A stretch of DNA of 12,139 nt from Amarolinea aalborgensis. GTDB lineage: Bacteria > Chloroflexota > Anaerolineae > SSC4 > Amarolineaceae. This document shows positions 1 through 5,229 of the stretch, piece after piece. Under the pieces are notes generated by a model. It worked only from the letters and a program-made list of their open reading frames with translations, was not told the origin of the DNA and made no database searches. Both the position numbers and the translations under genes were made by a program. Each line of letters opens with the position of its first letter. Within the stretch, counting starts at the first letter, position 1. Location: contig NZ_UETR01000064.1 of the NCBI RefSeq assembly GCF_900491745.1, positions 1-12,139 of the forward strand, given 5' to 3'.

Positions 1-35
1 TTCCGCTAGGAAGCCCGGTTTTTGTTTGCGGCGGC

Positions 36-290
36 GACGGTGCGCGCCGTCCCGTAGGGACGCCTTGACTTGAGCCCGGCGACGACCCCGCGGTCCCGCC
101 GTCCCGTAGGGACGATTGAATGATGACGCCCTCGGTGGATCCCGCGGCCATACCGCGACCGTGGGAGAGGGGTTCAACCGTCCCGCTGGGACGGCCATGA
201 ATGGTGCGATCATGGCTGCTCAGGTCAGGCGTCCCTACGGGACAGGCGCCGATTTTTCTTACCTGCCCACCGCGGGCAAGCCGCAACCCA
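36..290 (+). repeat. Composite palindromic repeat, P module, copy A
   Basis: Non-coding block with four copies of a short palindrome. CGTCCCGTAGGGACG lies at 48-62 and 100-114, a variant CCGTCCCGCTGGGACGG at 178-194, and the reverse-oriented form CGTCCCTACGGGAC at 230-243. The forward/inverted arrangement resembles REP/REPIN elements, which are usually moved by a RAYT transposase; none is seen here. The block is nearly identical to 2252-2490 at a constant offset of 2204 bp, and an eroded copy lies at 10686-10935. Open frames through it have no coding character. It leads directly into the hairpin and promoter parts of the same composite repeat. Confidence 0.8.
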
Positions 291-294
291 ATGG

Positions 295-409
295 CTCACA
301 CGAAGACACAAAGGCGCAGAGGCAGGCGCCGCTTCCTTGGCGGCTTTGTGCCTTGGTGTGAGAACGCCGCGGGCGGCCACACGGGGCGGCTCCAACCGGG
401 CGCGGAGGC
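295..409 (+). repeat. Composite repeat, hairpin (H) and GC-rich (G) modules, copy A
   Basis: Bases 295-362 form a long imperfect hairpin whose 5' arm begins CTCACACGAAGACACAAAG and whose 3' arm is CTTTGTGCCTTGGTGTGAG. The G part follows (GGGCGGCCACACGGGGCGGC, about 371-390), then the conserved run into the promoter at 410. The same order recurs at 1422-1536 and 2499-2613. Copy A differs from those two inside the hairpin loop and the 5' arm. No gene is seen between the window start and 475. Confidence 0.75.
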
Positions 410-438
410 TTGTTGTTTTGAGCGCCTGATGCTACAAT
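410..438 (+). promoter_or_regulatory. Repeat-borne sigma-70-type promoter, copy A
   Basis: TTGTTG (410-415), 17-base spacer, TACAAT (433-438). The identical hexamers and identical spacing recur at 1537-1565, 2614-2642 and 3725-3753, each 37-80 bases upstream of the first gene of a TA module. That recurrence is the main support; expression has not been shown. Start of transcription would be near 445, leaving a leader of about 30 bases before the ATG at 475. Confidence 0.65.
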
Positions 439-474
439 GCTCCCACGACGATCGCTGATGTGAGGCCACCAGCT

Positions 475-870
475 ATGAGACAACAACGGATCACACCCAC
501 GCCATCTCACCCGACACGACAACAACTGCAAGTCGTCTTGGTTGAGTTGGCCGAGATCGAACGACGCTTGCGCGACGTCAACCTGGTCGTCGCTCGCATG
601 GCGGCGGAACTGGCAACTCCCCCGACGTCCGAGACGGCTGCACCCGCCTCGGAGGACGAAGCATCCGTGCGCGCGGGCTTGGTCAAGCCGCGTTCACCCG
701 CCGTGATGCGCACGCTCATCCGGGCCAGTCAACGTGCGGAACTGTTGGCAAAATCAACCCCTTCGGAACTGCAAGCGTTGCTCAGGCAGAGCCAGCAACA
801 AGCGCTGACAGATGCCAGCGTTCAAGGCCAGGCCATTGATGATGAGTGGGAAGCTGCGCTTGGAGACTGA
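475..870 (+). CDS. Probable antitoxin of a PIN-domain TA pair (uncharacterised family)
   Basis: 131 residues from the ATG at 475. This start is preferred over the in-frame GTG at 460 because TGAGG (461-465) sits 9 bases upstream. I do not recognise the family. Residues about 15-45 look helical and coiled-coil-like (VELAEIERRLRDVNLVV), followed by an Ala/Glu-rich linker. The C-terminal half (SQRAELLAKSTPSELQALLR, ending DDEWEAALGD) is acidic and helical, as expected for the part of an antitoxin that binds its toxin. The antitoxin role is inferred from its position: it is the first gene behind a repeat-borne promoter, it is small, and a PIN toxin starts 13 bases after its stop. No clear DNA-binding fold is visible, so autoregulation is uncertain. 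Confidence 0.6.
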   Translation: MRQQRITPTPSHPTRQQLQVVLVELAEIERRLRDVNLVVARMAAELATPPTSETAAPASEDEASVRAGLVKPRSPAVMRTLIRASQRAELLAKSTPSELQALLRQSQQQALTDASVQGQAIDDEWEAALGD

Positions 871-883
871 GCAAAAGCGCGTC

Positions 884-1306
884 ATGGCGGTCCTGGACAC
901 GAACGTTTTTGTCGCCGCCTATCTGAGTCGAAACCCAAACAGTCCCACCCAGGAGATTCTTGCGCGCTGGCTAAACGACGAATTCGACCTGCTTTATTCT
1001 GTTGACTTGCAGGCCGAAATTGCGGAGAAGTTCGCCGCCAAGGGAGTGGCCCAGGAAGCGACTGAACTCCTTCTCGCCACATTAGCCATTAGAGGCGTGC
1101 AGGTTGAAGCGCCGGCCTCTGCTGTCGTTGCGATCATTTCCGCTGATCCCGACGACGATTTGGTGTTAGCTTGTGCTGTTGTGGGGGGCGCTACACACCT
1201 GGTAACTTATGACCCGCACTTCGATGTGTTGGGCCGTACGTATCAAGGCATCCACATTGTGGATGGGCTGGGGTTCCTGGGCGTCTTGCGCTCTAGGCCC
1301 GAGTAA
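884..1306 (+). CDS. PIN-domain toxin (COG1569-like putative RNase)
   Basis: PIN proteins of this group are metal-dependent ribonucleases acting as the toxin of type II TA pairs. From the ATG at 884 the product is 140 residues, the usual size. It starts MAVLDTNVFVAAYLS with the first catalytic Asp. A conserved acidic position follows in LQAEIAEKF, the ADPDDDLVLACAVVGGA block carries the central aspartates, and HLVTYDPHFDVLG carries the last one. An upstream ATG at 812 would overlap the antitoxin by 59 bases and add residues unlike a PIN N-terminus, so I reject it. No strong ribosome binding site precedes 884; translational coupling to the antitoxin is plausible. All acidic positions appear present, so the protein should be active. 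A terminator-like hairpin follows 43 bases after the stop. Confidence 0.85.
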   Translation: MAVLDTNVFVAAYLSRNPNSPTQEILARWLNDEFDLLYSVDLQAEIAEKFAAKGVAQEATELLLATLAIRGVQVEAPASAVVAIISADPDDDLVLACAVVGGATHLVTYDPHFDVLGRTYQGIHIVDGLGFLGVLRSRPE

Positions 1307-1348
1307 ACAAATCCACAAGAGGACGTGCACTAACGACAGCATTACCGT

Positions 1349-1383
1349 AAAAGTCGGGTTTCGCACAGAGACCCGACTTTTTT
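1349..1383. terminator. Rho-independent terminator-like hairpin, copy 1
   Basis: AAAAGTCGGGT (1349-1359) pairs with ACCCGACTTTT (1371-1381) around an 11-base loop and ends in a T run. It lies 43 bases after the PIN toxin stop. Related copies are at 3542-3578 and 5042-5076, also just after module ends. The A tract on the 5' arm means it could work in both directions. Confidence 0.75.
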
Positions 1384-1536
1384 CTTGCCCTGCCCACCCC
1401 GGGCAAGCCAGAACCCAACAGCTCACACGAAGACACCAAGGCACAAAGACATGTCCCGATTTCTTGGCGGCTTTGTGCCTTGGTGTGAGAACGCCGCGGG
1501 CGGCCACACAGGGCCGCCCCTACCGGGCGCGGAGGC
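1384..1536 (+). repeat. Composite repeat, H and G modules, copy B
   Basis: After the terminator comes a small stem (CTTGCCC...GGGCAAG). Next is the long hairpin 1422-1490, with inner arms CACCAAGGCACAAAG and CTTTGTGCCTTGGTG (15 bp, perfect). The G stem GGGCGGCC-ACACA-GGGCCGCCC follows. Bases 1396-1509 are identical, base for base, to 2473-2586 (114 bp, offset 1077). Here the block is preceded by a terminator module, whereas copies A and C are preceded by the palindromic P module. Confidence 0.8.
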
Positions 1537-1565
1537 TTGTTGTTTTGAGCGCCTGATGCTACAAT
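1537..1565 (+). promoter_or_regulatory. Repeat-borne sigma-70-type promoter, copy B
   Basis: TTGTTG (1537-1542), 17-base spacer, TACAAT (1560-1565). The sequence just downstream (ATCGGGCGGCGTGGAGTGCAA) still resembles copies C and D, so the repeat probably extends about 25 bases into the leader of the next gene. Confidence 0.65.
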
Positions 1566-1644
1566 CGGGCGGCGTGGAGTGCAAAAGCGGCCGCGACAGG
1601 AGCAGGTCGGGCGAAAAATGTGAGAATCATTGAAAAGGTGAAAA

Positions 1645-1860
1645 ATGGTTGCTTATCGCTTGGAAACGGTTGTGCCCAAAAACGGAGAATTGCAGCTGAA
1701 ATCGCTGCCATTTCGTCCTGGCGAAGCCATCGAGATTATCATTCTTGAGGCTCGTGCATTCACGAAGAAGCCGGCCCATTTCCCTTTGCAGAACACCGTA
1801 CTGCACTATGAGGATCCCTTCGAACCAGTGGCGGCCGAGGAGTGGCACGTTCTCCAATGA
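1645..1860 (+). CDS. Small antitoxin of a PIN (VapC-type) pair
   Basis: 71 residues. AAGGTG at 1635-1640 sits 4 bases before the ATG. The layout is YRLETVVPKNGELQLKSLPF, then RPGEAIEIIILEA, then a Pro-rich stretch, then HYEDPFEPVAAEEWHVLQ. This is the layout of small antitoxins that precede PIN toxins in Chloroflexota and cyanobacteria: an N-terminal beta-hairpin DNA-binding part resembling AbrB/DUF104 folds, and an acidic C-terminal tail ending in a Trp motif. The exact family is from memory. Its stop overlaps the next ATG (ATGA, 1857-1860), so the two genes were translationally coupled. It looks intact although its toxin is broken, making it an orphan antitoxin. Confidence 0.7.
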   Translation: MVAYRLETVVPKNGELQLKSLPFRPGEAIEIIILEARAFTKKPAHFPLQNTVLHYEDPFEPVAAEEWHVLQ

Positions 1861-2064
1861 TTCTCCTCGATACCCATATCTGGGTTTGGTGGGTGAGCCA
1901 ACAGCCGCAGTTCACACCCGCACTCGCGCAGATCATCGCCGATCATCAAGAGACTGGGCTTGGCGTTAGCATCATTTTATGAAATTCCATTGCTCACTGC
2001 TGACCGCAAGATTCTTGCCTATCCCCATGTTCAAACACTGACTGAAAGCGGAAGCTCATCGTGA
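1857..2064 (+). pseudogene. VapC-type PIN toxin with internal deletion and frameshift
   Basis: The frame starting at 1857 reads MILLDTHIWVWWVSQQ..., a typical PIN N-terminus with the first catalytic Asp. It continues to GLGVSII and then meets TGA at 1980-1982, giving only 41 residues. In the +1 frame from 1987 the sequence continues as PLLTADRKILAYPHVQTL, the usual C-terminal block of the same PIN family, ending at TGA 2062-2064. An intact relative would have roughly 80 more residues in the middle, including further catalytic acids. So the gene lost its centre and its frame, and no active toxin is expected. This leaves the preceding antitoxin without a target in this window. Confidence 0.8.
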
Positions 2065-2077
2065 GCAGCTAACCATG

Positions 2078-2228
2078 TCAATTTGGGCGACGGCGCGCGC
2101 CGTCCCATATGGGAATTCCAAATGTAGCACACATCCAACCACAAAGAACACATCCGGGGGTGGGTGAACACAAAGAAAAGGCAGCTCAAGTGCTTCTTTG
2201 CGTTCTTTGTGATCTCTGCGGTCAAAAA
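2078..2228 (+). repeat. Partial P module start plus CACAAAG hairpin
   Basis: GACGGCGCGCGCCGTCCCAT (from about 2081) matches the start of P copy A, but ends in a different palindrome, TCCCATATGGGA (2103-2114). A long hairpin follows: CACAAAGAAC (2140-2149), and again CACAAAGAA (2169-2177), can pair with GTTCTTTGTG (2202-2211). A related hairpin is at 12018-12090. No coding content is seen in 2065-2250. Confidence 0.6.
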
Positions 2229-2251
2229 CCAGGCCACATTTGAAACTACTG

Positions 2252-2490
2252 CGTCCCGTAGGGACGCCTTGACTTGAGACCGGCGACGACCCCGCGGTCC
2301 CGCCGTCCCGTAGGGACGATTGAATGATGACGCCCCCGGTGGATCCCGCGGCCATACCGCGACCGTGGGAGAGGGGTTCAACCGTCGCGCTGGGACGGCC
2401 ATGAATGGTGCGATCATCGGCGCTCAGGTCAGGCGTCCCTACGGGACAGGCGCCGATTTTTCTTACCTGCTCACCCCGGGCAAGCCAGAA
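2252..2490 (+). repeat. Composite palindromic repeat, P module, copy C
   Basis: Palindromes CGTCCCGTAGGGACG at 2252-2266 and 2304-2318, the variant at 2382-2398 (one mismatch in the stem), and the reverse-oriented copy at 2434-2447. It is nearly identical to 48-286, with only scattered substitutions. The spacing of all four palindromes is conserved. The H module at 2499 follows directly. Confidence 0.8.
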
Positions 2491-2613
2491 CCCAACAGCT
2501 CACACGAAGACACCAAGGCACAAAGACATGTCCCGATTTCTTGGCGGCTTTGTGCCTTGGTGTGAGAACGCCGCGGGCGGCCACACGGGGCGGCTCCAAC
2601 TGGGCGCGGAGGC
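2491..2613 (+). repeat. Composite repeat, H and G modules, copy C
   Basis: Hairpin 2499-2566 is identical to copy B (shared identical tract 2473-2586). The G part (2576-2595) then matches copy A (CACACGGGGCGGCTCCAAC) and not copy B, so copy C is a mosaic of A and B sequence, consistent with recombination or gene conversion between repeats. Confidence 0.75.
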
Positions 2614-2642
2614 TTGTTGTTTTGAGCGCCTGATGCTACAAT
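2614..2642 (+). promoter_or_regulatory. Repeat-borne sigma-70-type promoter, copy C
   Basis: TTGTTG (2614-2619), 17-base spacer, TACAAT (2637-2642). It is followed by CAGGCCGGGTTGAGTG, which also resembles copy D. It would drive the DUF433 stub at 2708 and the intact DUF433/DUF5615 pair behind it. Confidence 0.65.
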
Positions 2643-2707
2643 CAGGCCGGGTTGAGTGAAATAGTGGCCGCCGCAGAAGCAAGTCAAGGGCGAGAAGAGG
2701 TGTCTGG

Positions 2708-2818
2708 ATGAGAGCAAGCATGATCGGTCGTTACATTGTCGCCGATCCCGAAATCTGTCACGGCAAGCCAACCTTTCGCGACTTACGTCAGTTCAATACC
2801 GGACGAGTGAACACATGA
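2708..2818 (+). pseudogene. Truncated DUF433 antitoxin stub coupled to the next gene
   Basis: 36 residues starting MRASMIGRYIVADPEICHGK and continuing PTFR, the standard opening of DUF433 antitoxins (which continue G-T-R-I into a helix-turn-helix). After PTFR the match stops and 15 unrelated residues follow. It has a good Shine-Dalgarno (AGAGG at 2696-2700, 7 bases before ATG). Its TGA overlaps the ATG of the intact DUF433 gene (ATGA, 2815-2818). Either it is a remnant left when a second DUF433 module was joined here, or it now serves as a short leader peptide feeding ribosomes into the next gene, which has a poor ribosome binding site of its own. Confidence 0.7.
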
Positions 2819-3117
2819 TACAAGTGATAGAACAAGCGTATATTGTACGGAATAACAACATACTGAACAGTGAACCGATCATTCAAGGGACACGAACGCC
2901 TGTGCGCGCCATTGTGGAGCTGTGGCGGCTCGGGCTGCCGCCGGAAGAAATTCCGATTCACCTCCCCCATTTGACGATGGCGCAGGTGTTTTCTGCCCTC
3001 AGCTATTACAGCGATCATCAGGCCGAGATTCACGAGTACATTGAACGCAATCGCATTCCAGAGTCGCTGGTGGGCACGCAATTGGAGTTCAAGCATCGTG
3101 AGCAAGCTGTTCATTGA
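2815..3117 (+). CDS. DUF433 family antitoxin
   Basis: 100 residues. DUF433 proteins carry a winged or simple helix-turn-helix and are usually encoded next to a DUF5615 PIN-like protein. Residues about 6-30 read EQAYIVRNNNILNSEPIIQG and then TRTPVRAIVELW, the characteristic 'I..GTR.pV..i' core. LGLPPEEIPIHLPHLTMAQV (residues about 40-60) is the predicted recognition helix region, and FSALSYYSDHQAEIHEYIERN closes the domain. The length is typical. The stop overlaps the toxin start at 3098 by 20 bases, showing tight coupling. It probably represses its own operon, but I see no distinct operator. Confidence 0.85.
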   Translation: MIQVIEQAYIVRNNNILNSEPIIQGTRTPVRAIVELWRLGLPPEEIPIHLPHLTMAQVFSALSYYSDHQAEIHEYIERNRIPESLVGTQLEFKHREQAVH

Positions 3118-3445
3118 ACTCTACCTGGATGAAGATGTGGATGTTTTGGTGGCCGAGCTTTTGGCCAAGCGTGGCTATTCGGCGATCACGGCGCGTGACA
3201 TCGGTACACTCGGTCAAGGGGACAGCCAGCAACTGGAATATGCAGTCCGTCAACAGCGCGCCTTGCTGACCCACAACCGACATGATTTCGAGAAGTTGGC
3301 GCTAGAGTATTTCGAGCGCGCACAAGGTCATTATGGCATTATTTTGGCGGTGCGCCGGACACCTTATGAAATGGTCAATCGGCTGATTCGATTGCTCAAT
3401 GAGTATACGGCCGATGAATTTCAAAATCAGGTCCGCTATCTCTGA
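3098..3445 (+). CDS. DUF5615 PIN-like toxin
   Basis: 115 residues from GTG at 3098. An upstream ATG at 3041 would add 19 residues unlike the family and a much longer overlap. The core reads LFIELYLDEDVDVLVAELLA, then RGYSAITARDIG, QGDSQQLEYAVRQQRALLTH and NRHDF, followed by GHYGIILAVRR. This is the DUF5615 layout: an N-terminal Asp-Glu-Asp cluster, a central Arg-Asp, and the LLT-x-x-x-x-D-F motif of a reduced PIN-like fold. Most relatives have Asp where this protein has Asn in LTHN. The role as ribonuclease toxin partner of DUF433 is from the family, not shown here. It ends 97 bases before a strong terminator-like hairpin. Confidence 0.85.
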   Translation: MSKLFIELYLDEDVDVLVAELLAKRGYSAITARDIGTLGQGDSQQLEYAVRQQRALLTHNRHDFEKLALEYFERAQGHYGIILAVRRTPYEMVNRLIRLLNEYTADEFQNQVRYL

Positions 3446-3503
3446 CTTGTTCGCCTGAGTATCAAGCCAATCGCGCAGCGCGGTGAGTGTGCAGTAGGCC
3501 GCG

Positions 3504-3578
3504 CTGCCGCGGTTAGGCGCCGGGCGTTCAACCAGCGCAGCAAAAAAGTCGGGTCTCGCACAGAGACCCGACTTTTTG
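3504..3578. terminator. Terminator-like hairpin, copy 2, with conserved upstream arm
   Basis: AAAAAGTCGGGTCTC (3543-3557) pairs perfectly over 15 bp with GAGACCCGACTTTTT (3563-3577) around the loop GCACA. The run GCGGTTAGGCGCCGGGCGTT (from 3510) upstream recurs almost unchanged before copy 3 (5012-5041). Bases 3446-3503 hold nothing I can identify. Confidence 0.8.
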
Positions 3579-3724
3579 CTTGCCCTGCCTGAGCCAGGCA
3601 AGTCGGAACCGCATCCTTCAACGCAAAGACGCCACGGCGCCGGGACGCTAAGAAAAGGCTCTGCGGCTTTGCGTTAGAATTCCTGAGGCGGCTACACAGG
3701 GCCGCCCCTACCGTGGGCGGAGGC
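3579..3724 (+). repeat. Composite repeat with a different hairpin, copy D
   Basis: The flanks match copy E: the CTTGCC...GGCAAG stem and GTCGGAACCGCAT. The hairpin itself is unrelated in sequence: ACGCAAAGACGCC (5' arm, from about 3620) against GGCTTTGCGTTAG (3' arm, to about 3679). The G module GGCGGCTACACAGGGCCGCC follows, then the standard promoter. So a hairpin of another family sits between conserved flanks. Confidence 0.7.
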
Positions 3725-3753
3725 TTGTTGTTTTGAGCGCTTGATGCTACAAT
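3725..3753 (+). promoter_or_regulatory. Repeat-borne sigma-70-type promoter, copy D
   Basis: TTGTTG (3725-3730), 17-base spacer, TACAAT (3748-3753). The spacer differs from the other copies by one base (GCGCTTGATGC instead of GCGCCTGATGC). It lies 50 bases before the ATG of the ribbon-helix-helix gene. Confidence 0.65.
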
Positions 3754-3803
3754 CAGGCTGAGTTGAGTGCAAGATTTACCGTTGTGAACGCAAAGAGGTT
3801 GCC

Positions 3804-4091
3804 ATGTCTTCCATCGCTACCAGGCGCATTGACGCCACTTTTCCGGTCTCCGTACTGGATGACCTCGAGAAATACGTGCCGCTGCACAAGCGCAATCAGG
3901 TAATCGTGGCCGCGACGGAGGCTTACGTGCAGAAACTGAAGCTGCTTGCGGTGCTCAAGGAGACAGCCGGCGCCTGGGACGATGCCAGCCACCCGGAAAT
4001 GGCGACGCCCGAGGATATTGACCGCTGGTTGCACGAGATTCGTTCCTCCTGGCGCCGCGAGCCACTAGAGCCTGAGTTAGCCGATGACTGA
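3804..4091 (+). CDS. Ribbon-helix-helix (CopG/VapB-like) antitoxin
   Basis: 95 residues. AAAGAGG (3792-3798) lies 5 bases before the ATG. The N-terminus RRIDATFPVSVLDDLEKYVP gives the beta strand and helix A, and HKRNQVIVAATEAYVQKLKL gives helix B, a standard RHH DNA-binding layout at residues about 7-48. The C-terminal half (WDDASHPEMATPEDIDRWLH and on) is acidic and should bind a PIN toxin. The next start at 4084 overlaps its stop by 8 bases, as in a VapB/VapC operon, but that partner gene is only a PIN N-terminus fused to something else. The antitoxin itself looks complete. Confidence 0.8.
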   Translation: MSSIATRRIDATFPVSVLDDLEKYVPLHKRNQVIVAATEAYVQKLKLLAVLKETAGAWDDASHPEMATPEDIDRWLHEIRSSWRREPLEPELADD

Positions 4092-4242
4092 TTACCTGCT
4101 GGACTCATGTGTGCTCATCCGTCATCTGCGTAAGCACCAACCGACGCACGTCTATACTCCTGACGAATTTGAGAGCATGCACAAGAACAGGTTCCTGATG
4201 CACGACGTTCGCGAAGGCAAGGTGACTTATGAGTTTGCGTAA
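4084..4242 (+). pseudogene. Chimeric remnant: PIN toxin N-terminus joined to MNT nucleotidyltransferase C-terminus
   Basis: 52 residues. Residues 1-21 (MTDYLLDSCVLIRHLRKHQP) are a VapC-type PIN opening with the first Asp, matching the RHH antitoxin just upstream. From residue 22, HVYTPDEFESMHKNRFLMHD and then VREGKVTYEF resemble the C-terminal end of the small MNT nucleotidyltransferases that are encoded directly before HEPN genes; a HEPN gene overlaps its 3' end from 4229. So a VapB/VapC module and an MNT/HEPN module were joined in frame by a deletion that removed most of PIN and most of MNT. Neither activity is expected, since the MNT G-S-x-x-x-G-x-x-x-x-D-x-D motif is gone. The MNT assignment rests on a short stretch plus context. 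Confidence 0.7.
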
Positions 4243-4939
4243 GAATCTTGACATGGCACATTTCGGGCTGCAGACCGCAGAAGACGATTTGAAGGCGGCC
4301 AACGCCCTCCTGAACGCGGGACTCCCGGCCCACGCCTGTTTTGCCGCGCAACAGTGTGGAGAAAACGCCATGGAGGCGTTGTGGTACCTGGCGGGAAAAG
4401 ATCCTTGGGGTCATTCGGTGATCTCACTGGTAACTAAACTACCCCAGCGAGACGATATCTCAGCGATCGCGACATGGAAGGAGAAGGCAGTGGGCCTGGA
4501 CTGGTACGACAATGGTTTCCGACCTTCCACTGGTCTGCCGGAATTGACACCAGGCCGGGTTTATCTGCACGCCGAAGCCCAGAACGCGATCGAGATGGCG
4601 CGCTATCTGTTGGATGCCAGCAAGGAAATCATCGCCGCGGAGGAGGCGAAGTTGGCTGACATCCCCGATGGTGCCGAGACAGGACTGTTGTGGCCCTACA
4701 TAACTAGCATGGAGAGATTCGGTTACTGGCGGGGGCAACTAGAGTCGGTGTTGTATCTGTTGACCCGGCGTTTTGGCGCAGTGCCGCCCAAGCTGGAAGC
4801 TCGACTACGCGCCGCGCCCAGGGGTCAGATGCCAGCATTGCTGGATGTGGCGCTGACCGCCACGACGTTGGCCGAGGTGGCTATTGCGGTCGAGACGTTG
4901 CCGCCGGACGCAGGAAACGGTGTCCCGCCCCCTGCGTGA
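4229..4939 (+). CDS. HEPN-domain protein fused to an Rpn/DUF4351-type tail
   Basis: 236 residues. Residues 1-140 are a HEPN domain: MAHFGLQTAEDDLKAANALL, HACFAAQQCGENAMEALWYL, then WGHSVISLVTKLP with His62, and a final helix AQNAIEMARYLLDASKEI. HEPN toxins are RNases or AMPylation targets of MNT partners. The Arg of the usual R-x4-6-H active site is not seen before His62. From about residue 143 the sequence changes: WPYITSMERFGYWRG, then LYLLTRRFGAVPPKLEARLR, then LTATTLAEVAIAVETLP. These look like the end of Rpn/PD-(D/E)XK proteins with a DUF4351 tail (residues about 175-225). HEPN proteins normally stop near residue 130-140, so this is probably a fusion. The start overlaps the upstream chimera by 14 bases. 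Confidence 0.75.
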   Translation: MSLRKNLDMAHFGLQTAEDDLKAANALLNAGLPAHACFAAQQCGENAMEALWYLAGKDPWGHSVISLVTKLPQRDDISAIATWKEKAVGLDWYDNGFRPSTGLPELTPGRVYLHAEAQNAIEMARYLLDASKEIIAAEEAKLADIPDGAETGLLWPYITSMERFGYWRGQLESVLYLLTRRFGAVPPKLEARLRAAPRGQMPALLDVALTATTLAEVAIAVETLPPDAGNGVPPPA

Positions 4940-5041
4940 TATCATCAGCCACATCAATCCCGGTTGACACCCCCCGGCGCCAGGGCGACGCCGTCCTGCT
5001 GCCGCCGTCGCGGTTAGGCCCGGGCGTTCAACCAGCGCAGC

Positions 5042-5076
5042 AAAAAGTCGGGTTTCGCACAGAGGCCCGACTTTTC
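5042..5076. terminator. Terminator-like hairpin, copy 3
   Basis: AAAAGTCGGG (5043-5052) pairs with CCCGACTTTT (5066-5075). It lies about 100 bases after the HEPN fusion gene. The 30 bases upstream match those before copy 2. Bases 4940-5006 hold nothing identifiable. Confidence 0.75.
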
Positions 5077-5229
5077 TTCTTGCCCTGCCTGACCCAGGCA
5101 AGTCGGAACCGCATGGCTCACACGAAGACACCAAGGCACAAAGGGACACACCGATTCCTTCGTGGCTTGGTGTCTTTGTGTGAGAACGCTCTGCGTCATG
5201 GCGTCCTGGTGTCAGAATGCGCTGCGGTT
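5077..5229 (+). repeat. Composite repeat, H module, copy E
   Basis: After the CTTGCC...GGCAAG stem and GTCGGAACCGCAT (shared with copy D) comes the hairpin 5117-5184. Its outer arms CTCACACGAAGACACCAAG and CTTGGTGTCTTTGTGTGAG pair at 18 of 19 positions. Bases 5200-5250 add TTGCG-rich sequence like the end of the copy D hairpin. The G module and TTGTTG promoter of the other copies are absent here. Confidence 0.7.

Noticed and set aside
295..2566. Regularly spaced similar hairpins suggesting a CRISPR array
   Set aside because: Copies are 1 kb or more apart with genes between them, they are long composite repeats, and no short direct repeat/spacer pattern exists.
3510..3532. Integron attC-like core heptamers GTTAGGC (3512-3518, again 5013-5019) with GTTCAAC nearby, in a TA cassette series
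   Set aside because: In attC the RYYYAAC box comes before GTTRRRY and the two are inverted repeats. Here the order is reversed and the heptamers do not pair. No integrase gene is seen, and the repeats do not fold as attC sites.
3446..3546. Minus-strand frame reading FAALVERPAPNRGSAAYCTL and TALRDWLDTQ, reminiscent of a tyrosine recombinase N-terminal SAM-like domain
   Set aside because: It is only about 33 residues, it lies over the conserved terminator repeat, and the sister copy before 5042 does not keep the frame. Most likely chance.
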